From Bacteroidales bacterium (GTDB taxonomy: Bacteria; Bacteroidota; Bacteroidia; Bacteroidales; UBA1715), in NCBI GenBank assembly GCA_031286165.1, contig JAITUU010000043.1, forward strand, positions 1 through 50,021: 50,021 nt of DNA. Direction: 5' to 3'. How positions within the stretch are numbered: the first letter of the stretch is position 1; every line of letters begins with the position of its first letter. The notes below the pieces were generated by a model. The model worked only from the letters and a program-made list of their open reading frames with translations. It was not told the origin of the DNA and ran no database searches. The translations under genes were made by a program, and so were the position numbers. Shown piece after piece: positions 16,612 to 25,141 of the stretch.

Positions 16612-18963
16612 CTAAAAATAGATACGCAAGCCTCCCATGGGCATAAAGCCATATTGATAGACAACTATTTCTTTATTGCGGCTAACATCGTAGTATTTCA
16701 TCCAAATATTTTTATGATTGGTAACGTTGTTTATTTCGGCAAACCACTCCGAAGCCCATCGTTTATAGTTCTGTTTCATATTGATATTTATATCTAAGCG
16801 GAAATAGTCGGCAACTTTGTTGGTGTATGCTTGCGAGTAGTCAAATTCGTAATCATTGTCGGAACTACCATCGGTAATGGCTGTCATTCTCATTGGCACA
16901 TAGCGTTTCCCTCCTGCATACGAAACTTTGAGGTTGGTGGAAAAAAGTGTGCGTGTGCCCATTTTCCATTCATAGCCGAATAATCCGTTGAGAGCAAAGT
17001 TTCCTGCAAATTTTGTGTTGCGCTCTCTGTTGTCGTAGCCTTTGTATTTCGATTCATACAACGAAGTGCTTATCAAAAAATAGTAGTGTTTATTGAAAAA
17101 CTTTTCGAGGGTGATTTCTACACCATAATTCCGTCCTTTTCCTTCGTTTACAAACAAATAATCCCATTCATTATCAAAATCATCTCCAAAATTGAGTATA
17201 GATTCCTCCGGAATAGCGGGAATAACCGGGATATTGAACAAATATTGATAATAAACCTCAGTTTTTAGATGCAATCCTTCGCCTATTCTTTGACTGTGAC
17301 CGGTTACTATTTGCCAACTTTTACTCATTGTTAGATTTTCATTTACCCGTTCGCCGGTAATTTCGTCCATATATAATTGTACCAAACGAGGTTGCAGTTG
17401 AGAATACAGTCCGCCGCCAAGTGTAAACGCCGTGCGAGGAGTTGCTTCCCACTTAAATCCTATGCGTGGTTCTATGGAATAGTCGCCATTGAGCGTGTAG
17501 TAATGAGTGTAAAGTCCCGGCACCATGCTGAATGTGTTGGTGAAACGATATTGCCATTGCGCAAAGGTTTTCAGCAGGGTAGTGTTTCCTCTGAAATCGT
17601 TCAAAACAACACTATCTCCCACATTATACACATTGGTCATAAATAAATCAGCCCCTACACCTGTGCGAATCATATTTTTTGTGTTTATTCGGTGATTGAG
17701 AATAGAACTCCAAGCAAAACGCCCCTCACGATTATCCGACTGATAGACGTCTTTAAATCTATCCATAGAAGGATATTCTATTTGGTCAATAGTAACACTA
17801 CTTTTAAATAATTGATACGAAACGCGATTTTCCAAACGGGTGGCGTACCCAAATCGGTGCGTATAATTTACTCCGCTAAAAATTTGACTTCCACGCATAC
17901 TCATATCTTGTCCGCGTTCGCCCACCAACCATTCCGACACATTTTCAAAATCAGGCTCTTGGCGTATTTGACTTTTTCCAAGCAGTGTAATCCACGACAA
18001 ATTTCCATGCTTCAAAGGTATATTTACTTTTGCCGACAAATCTTGATATTGTGGCACAGCCGCACTTCCGCTACCTGAAAAATCAATATTAAAGAGTTTC
18101 ATTGCCAAGTCGAGAAAAGAATATCGTCCGTTAATCATATACGAGGCTCTGGTTTTTCGATTGAGCGGACCTTCGGCTCCAAGTTCAAAACCATTCATGC
18201 CCATAGAAGCCATAAACTCATGTTTTTGATTATTGCCACTGCGCAGTCGTAAATCAAATACGCCCGAAGTAGCGTTGCCAAATTCTGCAGGAAATGCTCC
18301 GGTATAAAAATCGGAATTGGAAAGTTGATTATTGTTTATCATTCCTATTGGTCCACCGGTGCCGCCCATTACTCCAAAGTGATTGGGATTTGGAATATCA
18401 AAGCCATCGAGCCGCCAAAGCAAGCCCATAGGCGAATTGCCTCGAATAATAATATCATTCCGTGTATCGTTTGCTGCCACTACGCCTGCGAACCCGGCAG
18501 TCATGCGTGCAGGGTCGCCGCCAAAACTTCCTGCATAGCGGTTTGCCTCTTCGCTACTCAGCATTCGGGCACTTACCACCGCAAGTTGATTCAGCGGCTG
18601 TTCTTTCTCTGTTTTTGGTGTAACAACTATATTCTGCAAGGCGTGTACATCTTCTTCCATTACAATTTCAAGCACTACCTCCTTGCCGGAGTAAACCAAC
18701 ACATTGTTTGCCGCGTATGCCCTAAACCCAAGCATAGATACCATAATATTGCAGCGTCCTACCGGAATATCGCTTATAGAAAATTCACCTTTTTCATTGG
18801 AAAGCGTGTGCATTTGTTGTCCATCTGCCGTTATTGAAATTTGTGCCGCTGGGAGAACTTGCATCGTACTTTTTTCACGCACTACTCCACGTATTGTTTG
18901 CGTTAATTGTTGCTGTGCCGATACAAATAATGGAAAAAAAAGAAATAACGAAATGAAGCGCAT
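16612..18963 (-). CDS. TonB-dependent outer-membrane receptor
   Basis: About 783 aa, start ATG at 18963 chosen because MRFISLFLFFPLFVSAQ is a standard signal peptide (an ATG at 18990 would add 9 residues). Residues about 20-105 are a carboxypeptidase-regulatory-like beta domain (IRGVVREKSTMQVLPAAQI), then a plug (about 130-245, with NDIIIRGNSPMGLLWRLDG and SGVFDLRLRSG) and a 22-strand-type barrel ending GGLRIYF. It imports an unknown ligand using TonB energy. No SusD partner is next to it, so it is not a classical glycan SusCD pair. It lies 174 nt downstream of a LytTR regulator on the same strand, a likely regulatory pair. Confidence 0.87.
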   Translation of the reverse strand: MRFISLFLFFPLFVSAQQQLTQTIRGVVREKSTMQVLPAAQISITADGQQMHTLSNEKGEFSISDIPVGRCNIMVSMLGFRAYAANNVLVYSGKEVVLEIVMEEDVHALQNIVVTPKTEKEQPLNQLAVVSARMLSSEEANRYAGSFGGDPARMTAGFAGVVAANDTRNDIIIRGNSPMGLLWRLDGFDIPNPNHFGVMGGTGGPIGMINNNQLSNSDFYTGAFPAEFGNATSGVFDLRLRSGNNQKHEFMASMGMNGFELGAEGPLNRKTRASYMINGRYSFLDLAMKLFNIDFSGSGSAAVPQYQDLSAKVNIPLKHGNLSWITLLGKSQIRQEPDFENVSEWLVGERGQDMSMRGSQIFSGVNYTHRFGYATRLENRVSYQLFKSSVTIDQIEYPSMDRFKDVYQSDNREGRFAWSSILNHRINTKNMIRTGVGADLFMTNVYNVGDSVVLNDFRGNTTLLKTFAQWQYRFTNTFSMVPGLYTHYYTLNGDYSIEPRIGFKWEATPRTAFTLGGGLYSQLQPRLVQLYMDEITGERVNENLTMSKSWQIVTGHSQRIGEGLHLKTEVYYQYLFNIPVIPAIPEESILNFGDDFDNEWDYLFVNEGKGRNYGVEITLEKFFNKHYYFLISTSLYESKYKGYDNRERNTKFAGNFALNGLFGYEWKMGTRTLFSTNLKVSYAGGKRYVPMRMTAITDGSSDNDYEFDYSQAYTNKVADYFRLDININMKQNYKRWASEWFAEINNVTNHKNIWMKYYDVSRNKEIVVYQYGFMPMGGLRIYF

Positions 18964-19020
18964 GCTCAAACATGAAGATTTCTGTAACATACTAAATTGT
19001 TTTGGATTTTAAAAATTGCG

Positions 19021-19028
19021 CAAAACTA
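19021..19028 (-). promoter_or_regulatory. -7 element TAGTTTTG for the TonB receptor
   Basis: On the minus strand TAGTTTTG matches TAnnTTTG. A TTTG lies 20 nt further upstream (about 19049-19052), so both -33 and -7 elements are present. It stands 57 nt before the chosen start. Confidence 0.6.
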
Positions 19029-19137
19029 CTGCTACCCTAAGAAATGAGCAAATACTTGGGACATACGTACCGAATTTTGGGACGAATAGAAGAATTTTGT
19101 GATAAAAAACAAAAAATTGGGGTGAATGAGAATACAC

Positions 19138-19962
19138 CTACATACCCGACAAGTTAGGATTGTATCGTTTAGAAATAGGAATAGTAATATCGCCGGCTGT
19201 AAGTTTTAGTTTTGTTGCCATTACCTGCTCTATATAGGTAGGGTTTACAATAAATGCACGGTGGCAGCGCACCATAGCATAGTGCATTAGTTGCTCTTCC
19301 ATTTGCACGAGCGTGGCACGAAGTTTTTTTTGAACCATTTTGCTATCTTCGAGATAATGAATGTGTACATAATTTCCCTGTGCTTCTATATATATCAATT
19401 TGCCGGGAAGTAGCGTCAATATTTCTTTTGAACTACCCGATATGCTTATTGGCTCTTCTTTTTTCTCAACAGAAACATTCTGATTACTTTCGTTCTTTTC
19501 ATGGCGTGCGTTTTTCAAATGGAGATATTTTCCCAGAAAAAACACCGCAAATGTGGGGATAATTCCTACCGAAAACGTTGTTATCAAACTGAATTTTAAA
19601 TAAACCGAGTAGGGCTTACCAATTAAATCGCCTCCGGAATCGCTTGCATAATGATACAATGAATTAGCAAAACTAATAAGGAGCAGAAGTATGAAGGAAA
19701 AAAGAAAGTATGACCCGTTTGTCCATCTATTTTTACCAAAGAGTTGTTGAGAAAGTGCAGGAAGAAGTGTAAGAACCAATCTGATACAAATAGCAGTAAT
19801 GGCTGTGTAGCCTACCAAGAACCATACAATTTGCCATAGACTGTATGTGTGAAAATTAAAAATGACAATATTTATCAACACGATTGCCACACATGCAGTG
19901 GATAGTATAACCGCTACTCTTTTTTCTAAACGAGGAAAAGGTTGTTTGAAAAAATGTGTCAT
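19138..19962 (-). CDS. Membrane-anchored LytTR-family transcription regulator
   Basis: A 274-aa protein with four likely membrane segments (about residues 17-37, 42-66, 84-106, 122-146) followed by a linker and a C-terminal LytTR DNA-binding domain (about 175-272). The latter contains YIEAQGNYVHIHY, KKLRATLVQMEEQL and RCHRAFIVNPTYIEQV. There is no receiver domain, so the membrane part probably senses the signal itself or a partner. Its neighbour downstream is the TonB-dependent receptor, which it may control (inference). Confidence 0.85.
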   Translation of the reverse strand: MTHFFKQPFPRLEKRVAVILSTACVAIVLINIVIFNFHTYSLWQIVWFLVGYTAITAICIRLVLTLLPALSQQLFGKNRWTNGSYFLFSFILLLLISFANSLYHYASDSGGDLIGKPYSVYLKFSLITTFSVGIIPTFAVFFLGKYLHLKNARHEKNESNQNVSVEKKEEPISISGSSKEILTLLPGKLIYIEAQGNYVHIHYLEDSKMVQKKLRATLVQMEEQLMHYAMVRCHRAFIVNPTYIEQVMATKLKLTAGDITIPISKRYNPNLSGM

Positions 19963-19991
19963 TGTAAGGCTTGAAAATTTGTATTTTGATG

Positions 19992-19999
19992 CAAAAGTA
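19992..19999 (-). promoter_or_regulatory. -7 element TACTTTTG for the LytTR gene
   Basis: Minus-strand TACTTTTG, 30 nt before the ATG at 19962; exact match to TAnnTTTG. Confidence 0.6.
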
Positions 20000-20159
20000 A
20001 CAGTTTTTCCGCTTCAAAACAAATCACTTAGCTTTTTTACCACCAAAAATACTGCCCAAAATCAGTAAAAAAGGTGCTGTTTCTTAGGTGGATTTTGTAG
20101 GAGCGAAACCGATTTTTTACTTTTTTGCATAAAAAAACAATAACAAAAAATGTACTCAA

Positions 20160-20525
20160 ATGAAAACGAAAAAAATCTCCGGAATACTTGCCCTCATAGT
20201 GAGCGCAGTATTCGCCTGCACTTTCACCGCGTGTGAAAACAACGACCCCGACACTGCAACTACTGCTCAAAAATCGGAATTACAAACGCTTATAGACCAA
20301 GTGAAAAGCGATATTTCGGGAGCAACCGGGCTGGATATTTCCCAAGTGCCCGATGATGTAATGAACGGTGTGAATACCGCACTTACCGATGCGCAAAATG
20401 TGGTAAACAAAGCAAATGCCACCAAAACCGAAGTTTTGAGCGTGAAAACCGCGTTGCAAGCAGCCTTATCGCTCCTCACAAGTGCGGCAGGCGGCACAAG
20501 CACTTCTTCCTCCGGCAGCAATTAG
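20160..20525 (+). CDS. Small lipoprotein of unknown function
   Basis: 121 aa. The lipoprotein signal ends FTAC with the lipid-bearing Cys followed by ENNDPD, an acidic stretch like the surface-export signals of Bacteroidota lipoproteins. Residues about 35-105 are helical, with heptad-like hydrophobics (LQTLIDQVKSDI ... VVNKANATKTEVLSVKTAL), resembling FIVAR/albumin-binding-type helical bundles. The tail is Gly/Ser/Thr-rich. It stands alone and is followed by a strong terminator. No function can be assigned. Confidence 0.7.
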   Translation: MKTKKISGILALIVSAVFACTFTACENNDPDTATTAQKSELQTLIDQVKSDISGATGLDISQVPDDVMNGVNTALTDAQNVVNKANATKTEVLSVKTALQAALSLLTSAAGGTSTSSSGSN

Positions 20526-20564
20526 TACGTAGTTAGTAATACGTAAAAAAACAAATAGTGGTTT

Positions 20565-20596
20565 CCCATTGTGCACTCTGCGCAATGGGTTTTTTG
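20565..20596 (+). terminator. Rho-independent terminator after the small lipoprotein gene
   Basis: A 10-bp stem (20565-20574 with 20580-20589; one G-T wobble), loop ACTCT and a T6 run. A heptamer-like spacer (GTAGTTA, GTAATAC, GTAAAAA) precedes it. Confidence 0.85.
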
Positions 20597-20638
20597 TGCG
20601 CATTTTTTTAAAATCCACCGTCATTTCAAAATAAATGT

Positions 20639-20646
20639 TACTTTTG
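20639..20646 (+). promoter_or_regulatory. -7 element TACTTTTG before paaK
   Basis: Exact TAnnTTTG match, 28 nt before the ATG at 20674. Confidence 0.6.
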
Positions 20647-20673
20647 TAATTATCAACCAATATCTCAACAATA

Positions 20674-21969
20674 ATGTTTTGGAATAAAGAAATAGAATGT
20701 ATCAATCGCGATGAGTTGGAAACGCTGCAATCGCAACGCCTGCAATTCATGTTGCATCGAATGTATAACAATGTGCCCTTTTATCGCAAAAAATTCGATG
20801 AACTCGGCATAAAACCCGAAGATATAACGAGTGTGAAACAACTTTCGCAGTTACCGTTTACCTACAAAACCGACCTGCGCGATAATTATCCCTTTGGGCT
20901 ATGCGCCGTGCCGCAGCAGCAAATTGTGCGCCTGCACGCTTCGAGCGGTACTACGGGCAAACCTACCGTGGTTGCTTACACGCAGCACGACCTCGATGTG
21001 TGGAGCGAAGTGATAGCACGTTCTTTTACTATGGCTGGCGTGGGCAATGCCGACACAGTGCAGGTTGCCTACGGCTACGGACTTTTTACCGGCGGACTTG
21101 GAGCGCACTATGGAGCCGAAAAAGTGGGTGCATCGGTTATTCCTATTTCGGGAGGAAATACCAAAAAACAATTGCAACTGATGCAGGATTTTGCTTCTAC
21201 GGTAATTGCCTGCACGCCCTCATACGCCGCTTTTTTGGGCGAAACTATCGTATCGGAAGGAATTTTGAACAACATAAAATTGCGCGTGGGTGTGTTTGGT
21301 GCCGAACCATGGACGGAAGAAATGCGTCAATATATTCAAAATACCATTAATATAAAGGCATACAATATTTACGGATTGAGCGAAATTATAGGTCCGGGAG
21401 TGTCTATGGAGTGTGAGTGTCAAAATGGCAGCCATATTTACGAAGACCATTTTATTCCTGAAATTATCAATCCCGAAACGGGCGAAGTGTTGCCCGAAGG
21501 CGAACTCGGCGAATTGGTGTTTACCACCATTACCAAAGAAGCACTGCCGCTGTTGCGCTATCGCACGCGCGATTTGTGTACTTTGACGTATGAACAATGC
21601 GCCTGTGGAAGAACGCTCGCTCGCATGGGCAGAATTGTGGGACGTTCAGACGATATGCTTATAGTGCGCGGAGTGAATATGTTTCCTTCGCAAGTGGAAA
21701 CTGTGCTTTTGGAATTGTCCGAAACCACGCCGCACTACGCTATTATAGTAGATAGAGAAAATAATTTGGATACACTTGAAATTCATGTGGAAATTTCGGA
21801 ACAGTATTGGACAGACGAAATGAAAGAACTCGATGCCATGAAGAAAAAAATTACTCACGCGCTTTCTAATATACTTGGGCTGAACCCTGCCGTGAAATTG
21901 GTAGAACCCAATTCAATGCAGCGATTTGAAGGAAAAGCACAGCGCGTTACCGACCGCAGAAAATTGTAA
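20674..21969 (+). CDS. paaK: Phenylacetate-CoA ligase (adenylate-forming)
   Basis: A 431-aa enzyme that activates an aryl acid (typically phenylacetate) with ATP and CoA. The AMP/phosphate loop ASSGTTGKP lies at residues 89-97; [11 protein letters not shown], the acyl-binding [10 protein letters not shown], and RYRTRDL with [20 protein letters not shown] are diagnostic of the PaaK family, as is its length. In Bacteroidales, PaaK genes pair with ACT-domain and thioesterase genes, as here; the real task may be handling aryl acids made from aromatic amino acids rather than full phenylacetate breakdown, since no paaABCE genes are present (inference). Confidence 0.9.
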   Translation: MFWNKEIECINRDELETLQSQRLQFMLHRMYNNVPFYRKKFDELGIKPEDITSVKQLSQLPFTYKTDLRDNYPFGLCAVPQQQIVRLHASSGTTGKPTVVAYTQHDLDVWSEVIARSFTMAGVGNADTVQVAYGYGLFTGGLGAHYGAEKVGASVIPISGGNTKKQLQLMQDFASTVIACTPSYAAFLGETIVSEGILNNIKLRVGVFGAEPWTEEMRQYIQNTINIKAYNIYGLSEIIGPGVSMECECQNGSHIYEDHFIPEIINPETGEVLPEGELGELVFTTITKEALPLLRYRTRDLCTLTYEQCACGRTLARMGRIVGRSDDMLIVRGVNMFPSQVETVLLELSETTPHYAIIVDRENNLDTLEIHVEISEQYWTDEMKELDAMKKKITHALSNILGLNPAVKLVEPNSMQRFEGKAQRVTDRRKL

Positions 21970-22026
21970 TTGTTAGACACAAGATTTATAGATATTTAGA
22001 CTTATAGACATTAAAAATGTATTGAT

Positions 22027-22455
22027 ATGATAATCAAACAATTATCCATATTTTTGGAAAATAAATTAGGTCGCTTGACCGAACTAACCAAAGTATTAGC
22101 CGAAAACGACATCAATATTTCGGCATTCAGCATAGCCGAAGGAACCGATTACGGCATTATTCGCTGTGTGGTGGGGCGTCCTGAATTGGCGTATAAGGTA
22201 TTGCGCGACTTGCATTTTTCGGTAACAATCACCGATGTAGCCTGTCTTGTAGTGCCCAATCAACCCGGCGGATTGCACACTGCCCTCGAAATTTTGAGTA
22301 AAAACAATATCGCCATTGACTATATGTACGCCTTTGCTTCGGCGCACAATGCCGTAGTGGTAATTCGTAGTGAATCTACACCAAAACTGATAGAAGTGCT
22401 GCAACAGCACAATTTCGATATGCTTTGCTGCGAGAAGATTTATCAAAACCACTAA
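22027..22455 (+). CDS. Tandem ACT-domain amino-acid-sensing protein
   Basis: 142 aa with two ACT folds: residues about 1-70 (IIKQLSIFLENKLGRLTEL, LAENDINISAFSIAE) and about 72-140 (GGLHTALEILSKNNIAIDY). No catalytic domain is attached. Such proteins bind an amino acid and regulate a partner. In this position after paaK the ligand is probably aromatic or branched (inference). It starts 57 nt after paaK and is followed 10 nt later by a thioesterase. Confidence 0.85.
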   Translation: MIIKQLSIFLENKLGRLTELTKVLAENDINISAFSIAEGTDYGIIRCVVGRPELAYKVLRDLHFSVTITDVACLVVPNQPGGLHTALEILSKNNIAIDYMYAFASAHNAVVVIRSESTPKLIEVLQQHNFDMLCCEKIYQNH

Positions 22456-22465
22456 ACCGAAGCTT

Positions 22466-22876
22466 ATGCCCCAAGAATACGAAATAGAACTAAAAGTGCG
22501 AGATTATGAACTTGATTTACAGGGAATTGTGAATAATTCTGTGTATCAAAATTATTTGGAACATGCTCGCCATGAATATTTGCTCGCGCACAATGTGGAT
22601 TTTGCGGCTTTGCACGCCGAACGCATAGACCTTGTGGTTACGCGGGTGGAAATCGACTACAAGGATTCGCTCAAAAGTCAAGACCGATTTGTAGTGAAAA
22701 CTTCCATGAGCAAGGAAGGCAATGTGCGTATAGTGTTTCATCAGCGCATAGAACGCCTGCCCGACCAAAAAACTATGATTGCGGCAAAAATTACCGGCGT
22801 TTGCCTCAAATGCGGTCGCCCTTCGCGCCCCGAAACTGCCGGATTGGAATTACAAGAATTACAAGAAATACAATAA
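22466..22876 (+). CDS. Acyl-CoA thioesterase (4HBT hot-dog fold)
   Basis: 136 aa with the 4-hydroxybenzoyl-CoA thioesterase/YbgC signature VRDYELDLQGIVNNSVYQNYLEHAR. The Asp in this motif (LDLQGIV, where the family more often has D-x-x-G-x-V) is the expected catalytic residue. It would hydrolyse an aryl- or acyl-CoA, plausibly the product of the PaaK enzyme two genes upstream. Cytoplasmic. Substrate unknown. Confidence 0.85.
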   Translation: MPQEYEIELKVRDYELDLQGIVNNSVYQNYLEHARHEYLLAHNVDFAALHAERIDLVVTRVEIDYKDSLKSQDRFVVKTSMSKEGNVRIVFHQRIERLPDQKTMIAAKITGVCLKCGRPSRPETAGLELQELQEIQ

Positions 22877-22899
22877 AAACAGTATAAAACACAGAAATT

Positions 22900-23895
22900 A
22901 TGAAACTTACAGGAAGAAATTTTTTGAAATTATTGGATTTTACGCCAAGCGAAATTCGATATATGTTGGATTTGGCGCATCAGTTGAAACGCGATAAAAA
23001 AACAGGAACGGAAGTGCAAAAATTGAAGGGGAAAAACATTGCCTTGATTTTTGAAAAAACATCTACGCGCACGCGCTGTGCTTTTGAAGTGGCGGCGTAT
23101 GACCAAGGTGCTCGTTGTACGTATTTGGGTCCTGTGGGTTCGCAAATAGGGCACAAAGAGAGTATGAAAGATACGGCTCGCGTGCTTGGCAGAATGTACG
23201 ATGGTATAGAATACAGAGGCTACGGGCAAAAATTAGTAGAAGAATTGGCGCAGTATGCCGGTGTGCCGGTGTGGAACGGGCTGACCGATGAATTTCACCC
23301 TACGCAAATTTTGGCGGATTTTATGACGATGGAAGAACACTGCGCAAAACCGCTGAATCAAATTTCGTTTTGCTACATGGGCGATGCGCGAAATAATATG
23401 GGAAATTCACTCATGGTGGGTGCTGCAAAAATGGGTATGGACGTGCGTTTGTGCGCTCCGCAATCGGTGCAACCCGAAGAGTGGCTTGTGGCGCAGTGCC
23501 GCGAAATTGCGCAGGAAACCGGCGCGAAAATCACCATAACCGACAATGTGGACGAAGCCGTGCGCGGTGTGGATTTTTTATATACCGATGTGTGGGTTTC
23601 TATGGGTGAACCTGCTGAGGTGTGGGCAGAGCGCGTGGAATTGCTTTATCCTTATCAAATTAATGCAAAACTTGTGGCAAAAACGAATAATCCGAATGTG
23701 AAAATACTACACTGCCTGCCTGCTTTTCATAACAGAGAAACCAAAGTGGGAGAGGAGATGTACAAACAATTCGGACTTGAAGCACTCGAAATTACCGAAG
23801 AAGTGTTTGAAAGTGAAGCATCAATCGTGTTTGACGAAGCCGAAAATCGCTTGCACAGCATAAAAGCCGTGATGGTGGCAACGCTGGGAAATTAA
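22900..23895 (+). CDS. argF: Ornithine carbamoyltransferase
   Basis: 331 aa. It joins carbamoyl phosphate to ornithine to make citrulline (or the reverse in arginine breakdown). The carbamoyl-phosphate loop STRTR is at residues 55-59, the second-substrate motif region is [12 protein letters not shown], and HCLPAF (about 271-276) holds the catalytic Cys. The sequence is of the long enterobacterial-like type, not the acetylornithine-specific Bacteroides enzyme, because STRTR, HPTQ and HCLP are all canonical. Next to glutamate formiminotransferase, a catabolic role is possible (inference). Confidence 0.92.
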   Translation: MKLTGRNFLKLLDFTPSEIRYMLDLAHQLKRDKKTGTEVQKLKGKNIALIFEKTSTRTRCAFEVAAYDQGARCTYLGPVGSQIGHKESMKDTARVLGRMYDGIEYRGYGQKLVEELAQYAGVPVWNGLTDEFHPTQILADFMTMEEHCAKPLNQISFCYMGDARNNMGNSLMVGAAKMGMDVRLCAPQSVQPEEWLVAQCREIAQETGAKITITDNVDEAVRGVDFLYTDVWVSMGEPAEVWAERVELLYPYQINAKLVAKTNNPNVKILHCLPAFHNRETKVGEEMYKQFGLEALEITEEVFESEASIVFDEAENRLHSIKAVMVATLGN

Positions 23896-23925
23896 AAACC
23901 CCCTAAAGCCCCCAACGGGAGATTT

Positions 23926-24010
23926 GTAGTATAGAGTATCAAGTAGTTAGTATTGAGATATGAGTACAGGGTATTGAGATATTCATTGTTTCAGTTATTC
24001 AGTTATTCAA
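23926..24010. repeat. Degenerate heptamer array after argF
   Basis: Parses as AGTATAG, AGTATCA, AGTAGTT, AGTATTG, AGATATG, AGTACAG, GGTATTG, AGATATT. A 25-base stretch (23933-23957) recurs in inverse orientation, without mismatch, at 38583-38607. Confidence 0.7.
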
Positions 24011-24043
24011 AATTAATAATTAATCATTAACAATTAATTTGTT

Positions 24044-24982
24044 GTGTTAGAGTGTGTTCCCAACATAAGCGAGGGCTGCGATGAGGAATTTATTTCCGCT
24101 TTGGGGCGGGTAATTTCGGCAGTGCCGGATGTTTGCTTGCGCCATATTGATAGCGGGAAAACGGCAAATCGCACGGTTTATACCTTTGTGGGCAATCCGC
24201 AAGCGGTGGTAGATGCTGCTTTTGCCATGTATGAATTTGCTGCTGCTCATATGGATATGCGCACGCACAAAGGCACTCACCCGCGAGCGGGTATTGTAGA
24301 TGTGTGTCCGCTTATACCCTTAAATGGCTTGACTATGGCAGAGGCGAATGAGTACGCACTGCAACTTGCGCAAAAAGTGAGTGAAAAACTGCAGATTCCG
24401 GTATATTTGTACGAAGCAAGTGCTCGCGCCGATTATCGCACACGCTTGGAACAAATTCGCGCAGGCGAGTACGAAGGCTGGGCGCAAAAAATTCGTTTGC
24501 CGGAATGGAAACCCGATTTTGGCAAAGCGGTTTTTAATGAAAAAACAGGCATTACGGTGATAGGAGCGCGGAAATTTTTACTTGCCTATAACGTGAATTT
24601 GACCACAAACAATGTGGAAATAGCACGAAAAATAGCACGGGAAATTCGAGAACTACGAAAACAAGGGATTTTGCCCAGCGTGAAAGCAATCGGTTGGTAT
24701 ATAGAAGATTTCGCTGTGGTGCAGGTTTCTACCAATATTACCGATTTTGAGCAAACATCGCTCTACACAGTGTTTCGCACGGTAAAAGAACTCGCAGCGC
24801 ACTACGATTGCACCGTGTGCGGTTCCGAAGTGATAGGCTTACTTCCTCGCGCGGCATTGCAGCAGGCAGGCGAAGAAATTCTGCGTGAAAATCCGCAGTT
24901 GCAGCAATCACCCGTGCAGACTGCCATACGTGTTTTGGGCTTGAATGCACTAAAATCCTTTGATGAAGGGTTTATTTTGTAG
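24044..24982 (+). CDS. ftcD: Glutamate formiminotransferase
   Basis: A 312-aa enzyme moving the formimino group of N-formimino-glutamate, the end product of histidine breakdown, to tetrahydrofolate. The start is GTG at 24044, because an in-frame stop lies just upstream and the family N-terminus ECVPNISEG begins two codons later. HIDSGKTANRTVYTFVG, THKGTHPRAGIVDVCPLIP and the N-terminal/middle FTCD folds are clear. It is the stand-alone transferase, without a fused cyclodeaminase. No other hut genes are in the window. Confidence 0.9.
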   Translation: MLECVPNISEGCDEEFISALGRVISAVPDVCLRHIDSGKTANRTVYTFVGNPQAVVDAAFAMYEFAAAHMDMRTHKGTHPRAGIVDVCPLIPLNGLTMAEANEYALQLAQKVSEKLQIPVYLYEASARADYRTRLEQIRAGEYEGWAQKIRLPEWKPDFGKAVFNEKTGITVIGARKFLLAYNVNLTTNNVEIARKIAREIRELRKQGILPSVKAIGWYIEDFAVVQVSTNITDFEQTSLYTVFRTVKELAAHYDCTVCGSEVIGLLPRAALQQAGEEILRENPQLQQSPVQTAIRVLGLNALKSFDEGFIL

Positions 24983-25104
24983 GGAAGAGTGAAATCAGTG
25001 AGATGTTAGGTTTTTTTATGGCTGTGTTTCAATAAAAAACTACCTTTGTATTACACCACCCAACAAAAAAATGTATCTCGCAGAACTTTCACAAAATATA
25101 TTGA

Positions 25105-25112
25105 TACTTTTG
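25105..25112 (+). promoter_or_regulatory. -7 element TACTTTTG before the TPR gene
   Basis: Exact match, 30 nt before ATG 25142, which therefore is the better start than the TTG at 25046. A second match, TACCTTTG, lies at 25041-25048. Confidence 0.6.
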
Positions 25113-25141
25113 TAGTTATATTACAAAGTATAATTTTGCAG

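Noticed and set aside
23926..24010. Heptamer spacers as a CRISPR or minisatellite with fixed spacers
   Set aside because: Units are 7 bp and contiguous, with no unique spacers and no cas genes.
25046..25141. TTG start for the TPR protein at 25046
   Set aside because: A TAnnTTTG promoter at 25105-25112 lies inside that extension and a clean signal peptide begins at ATG 25142.
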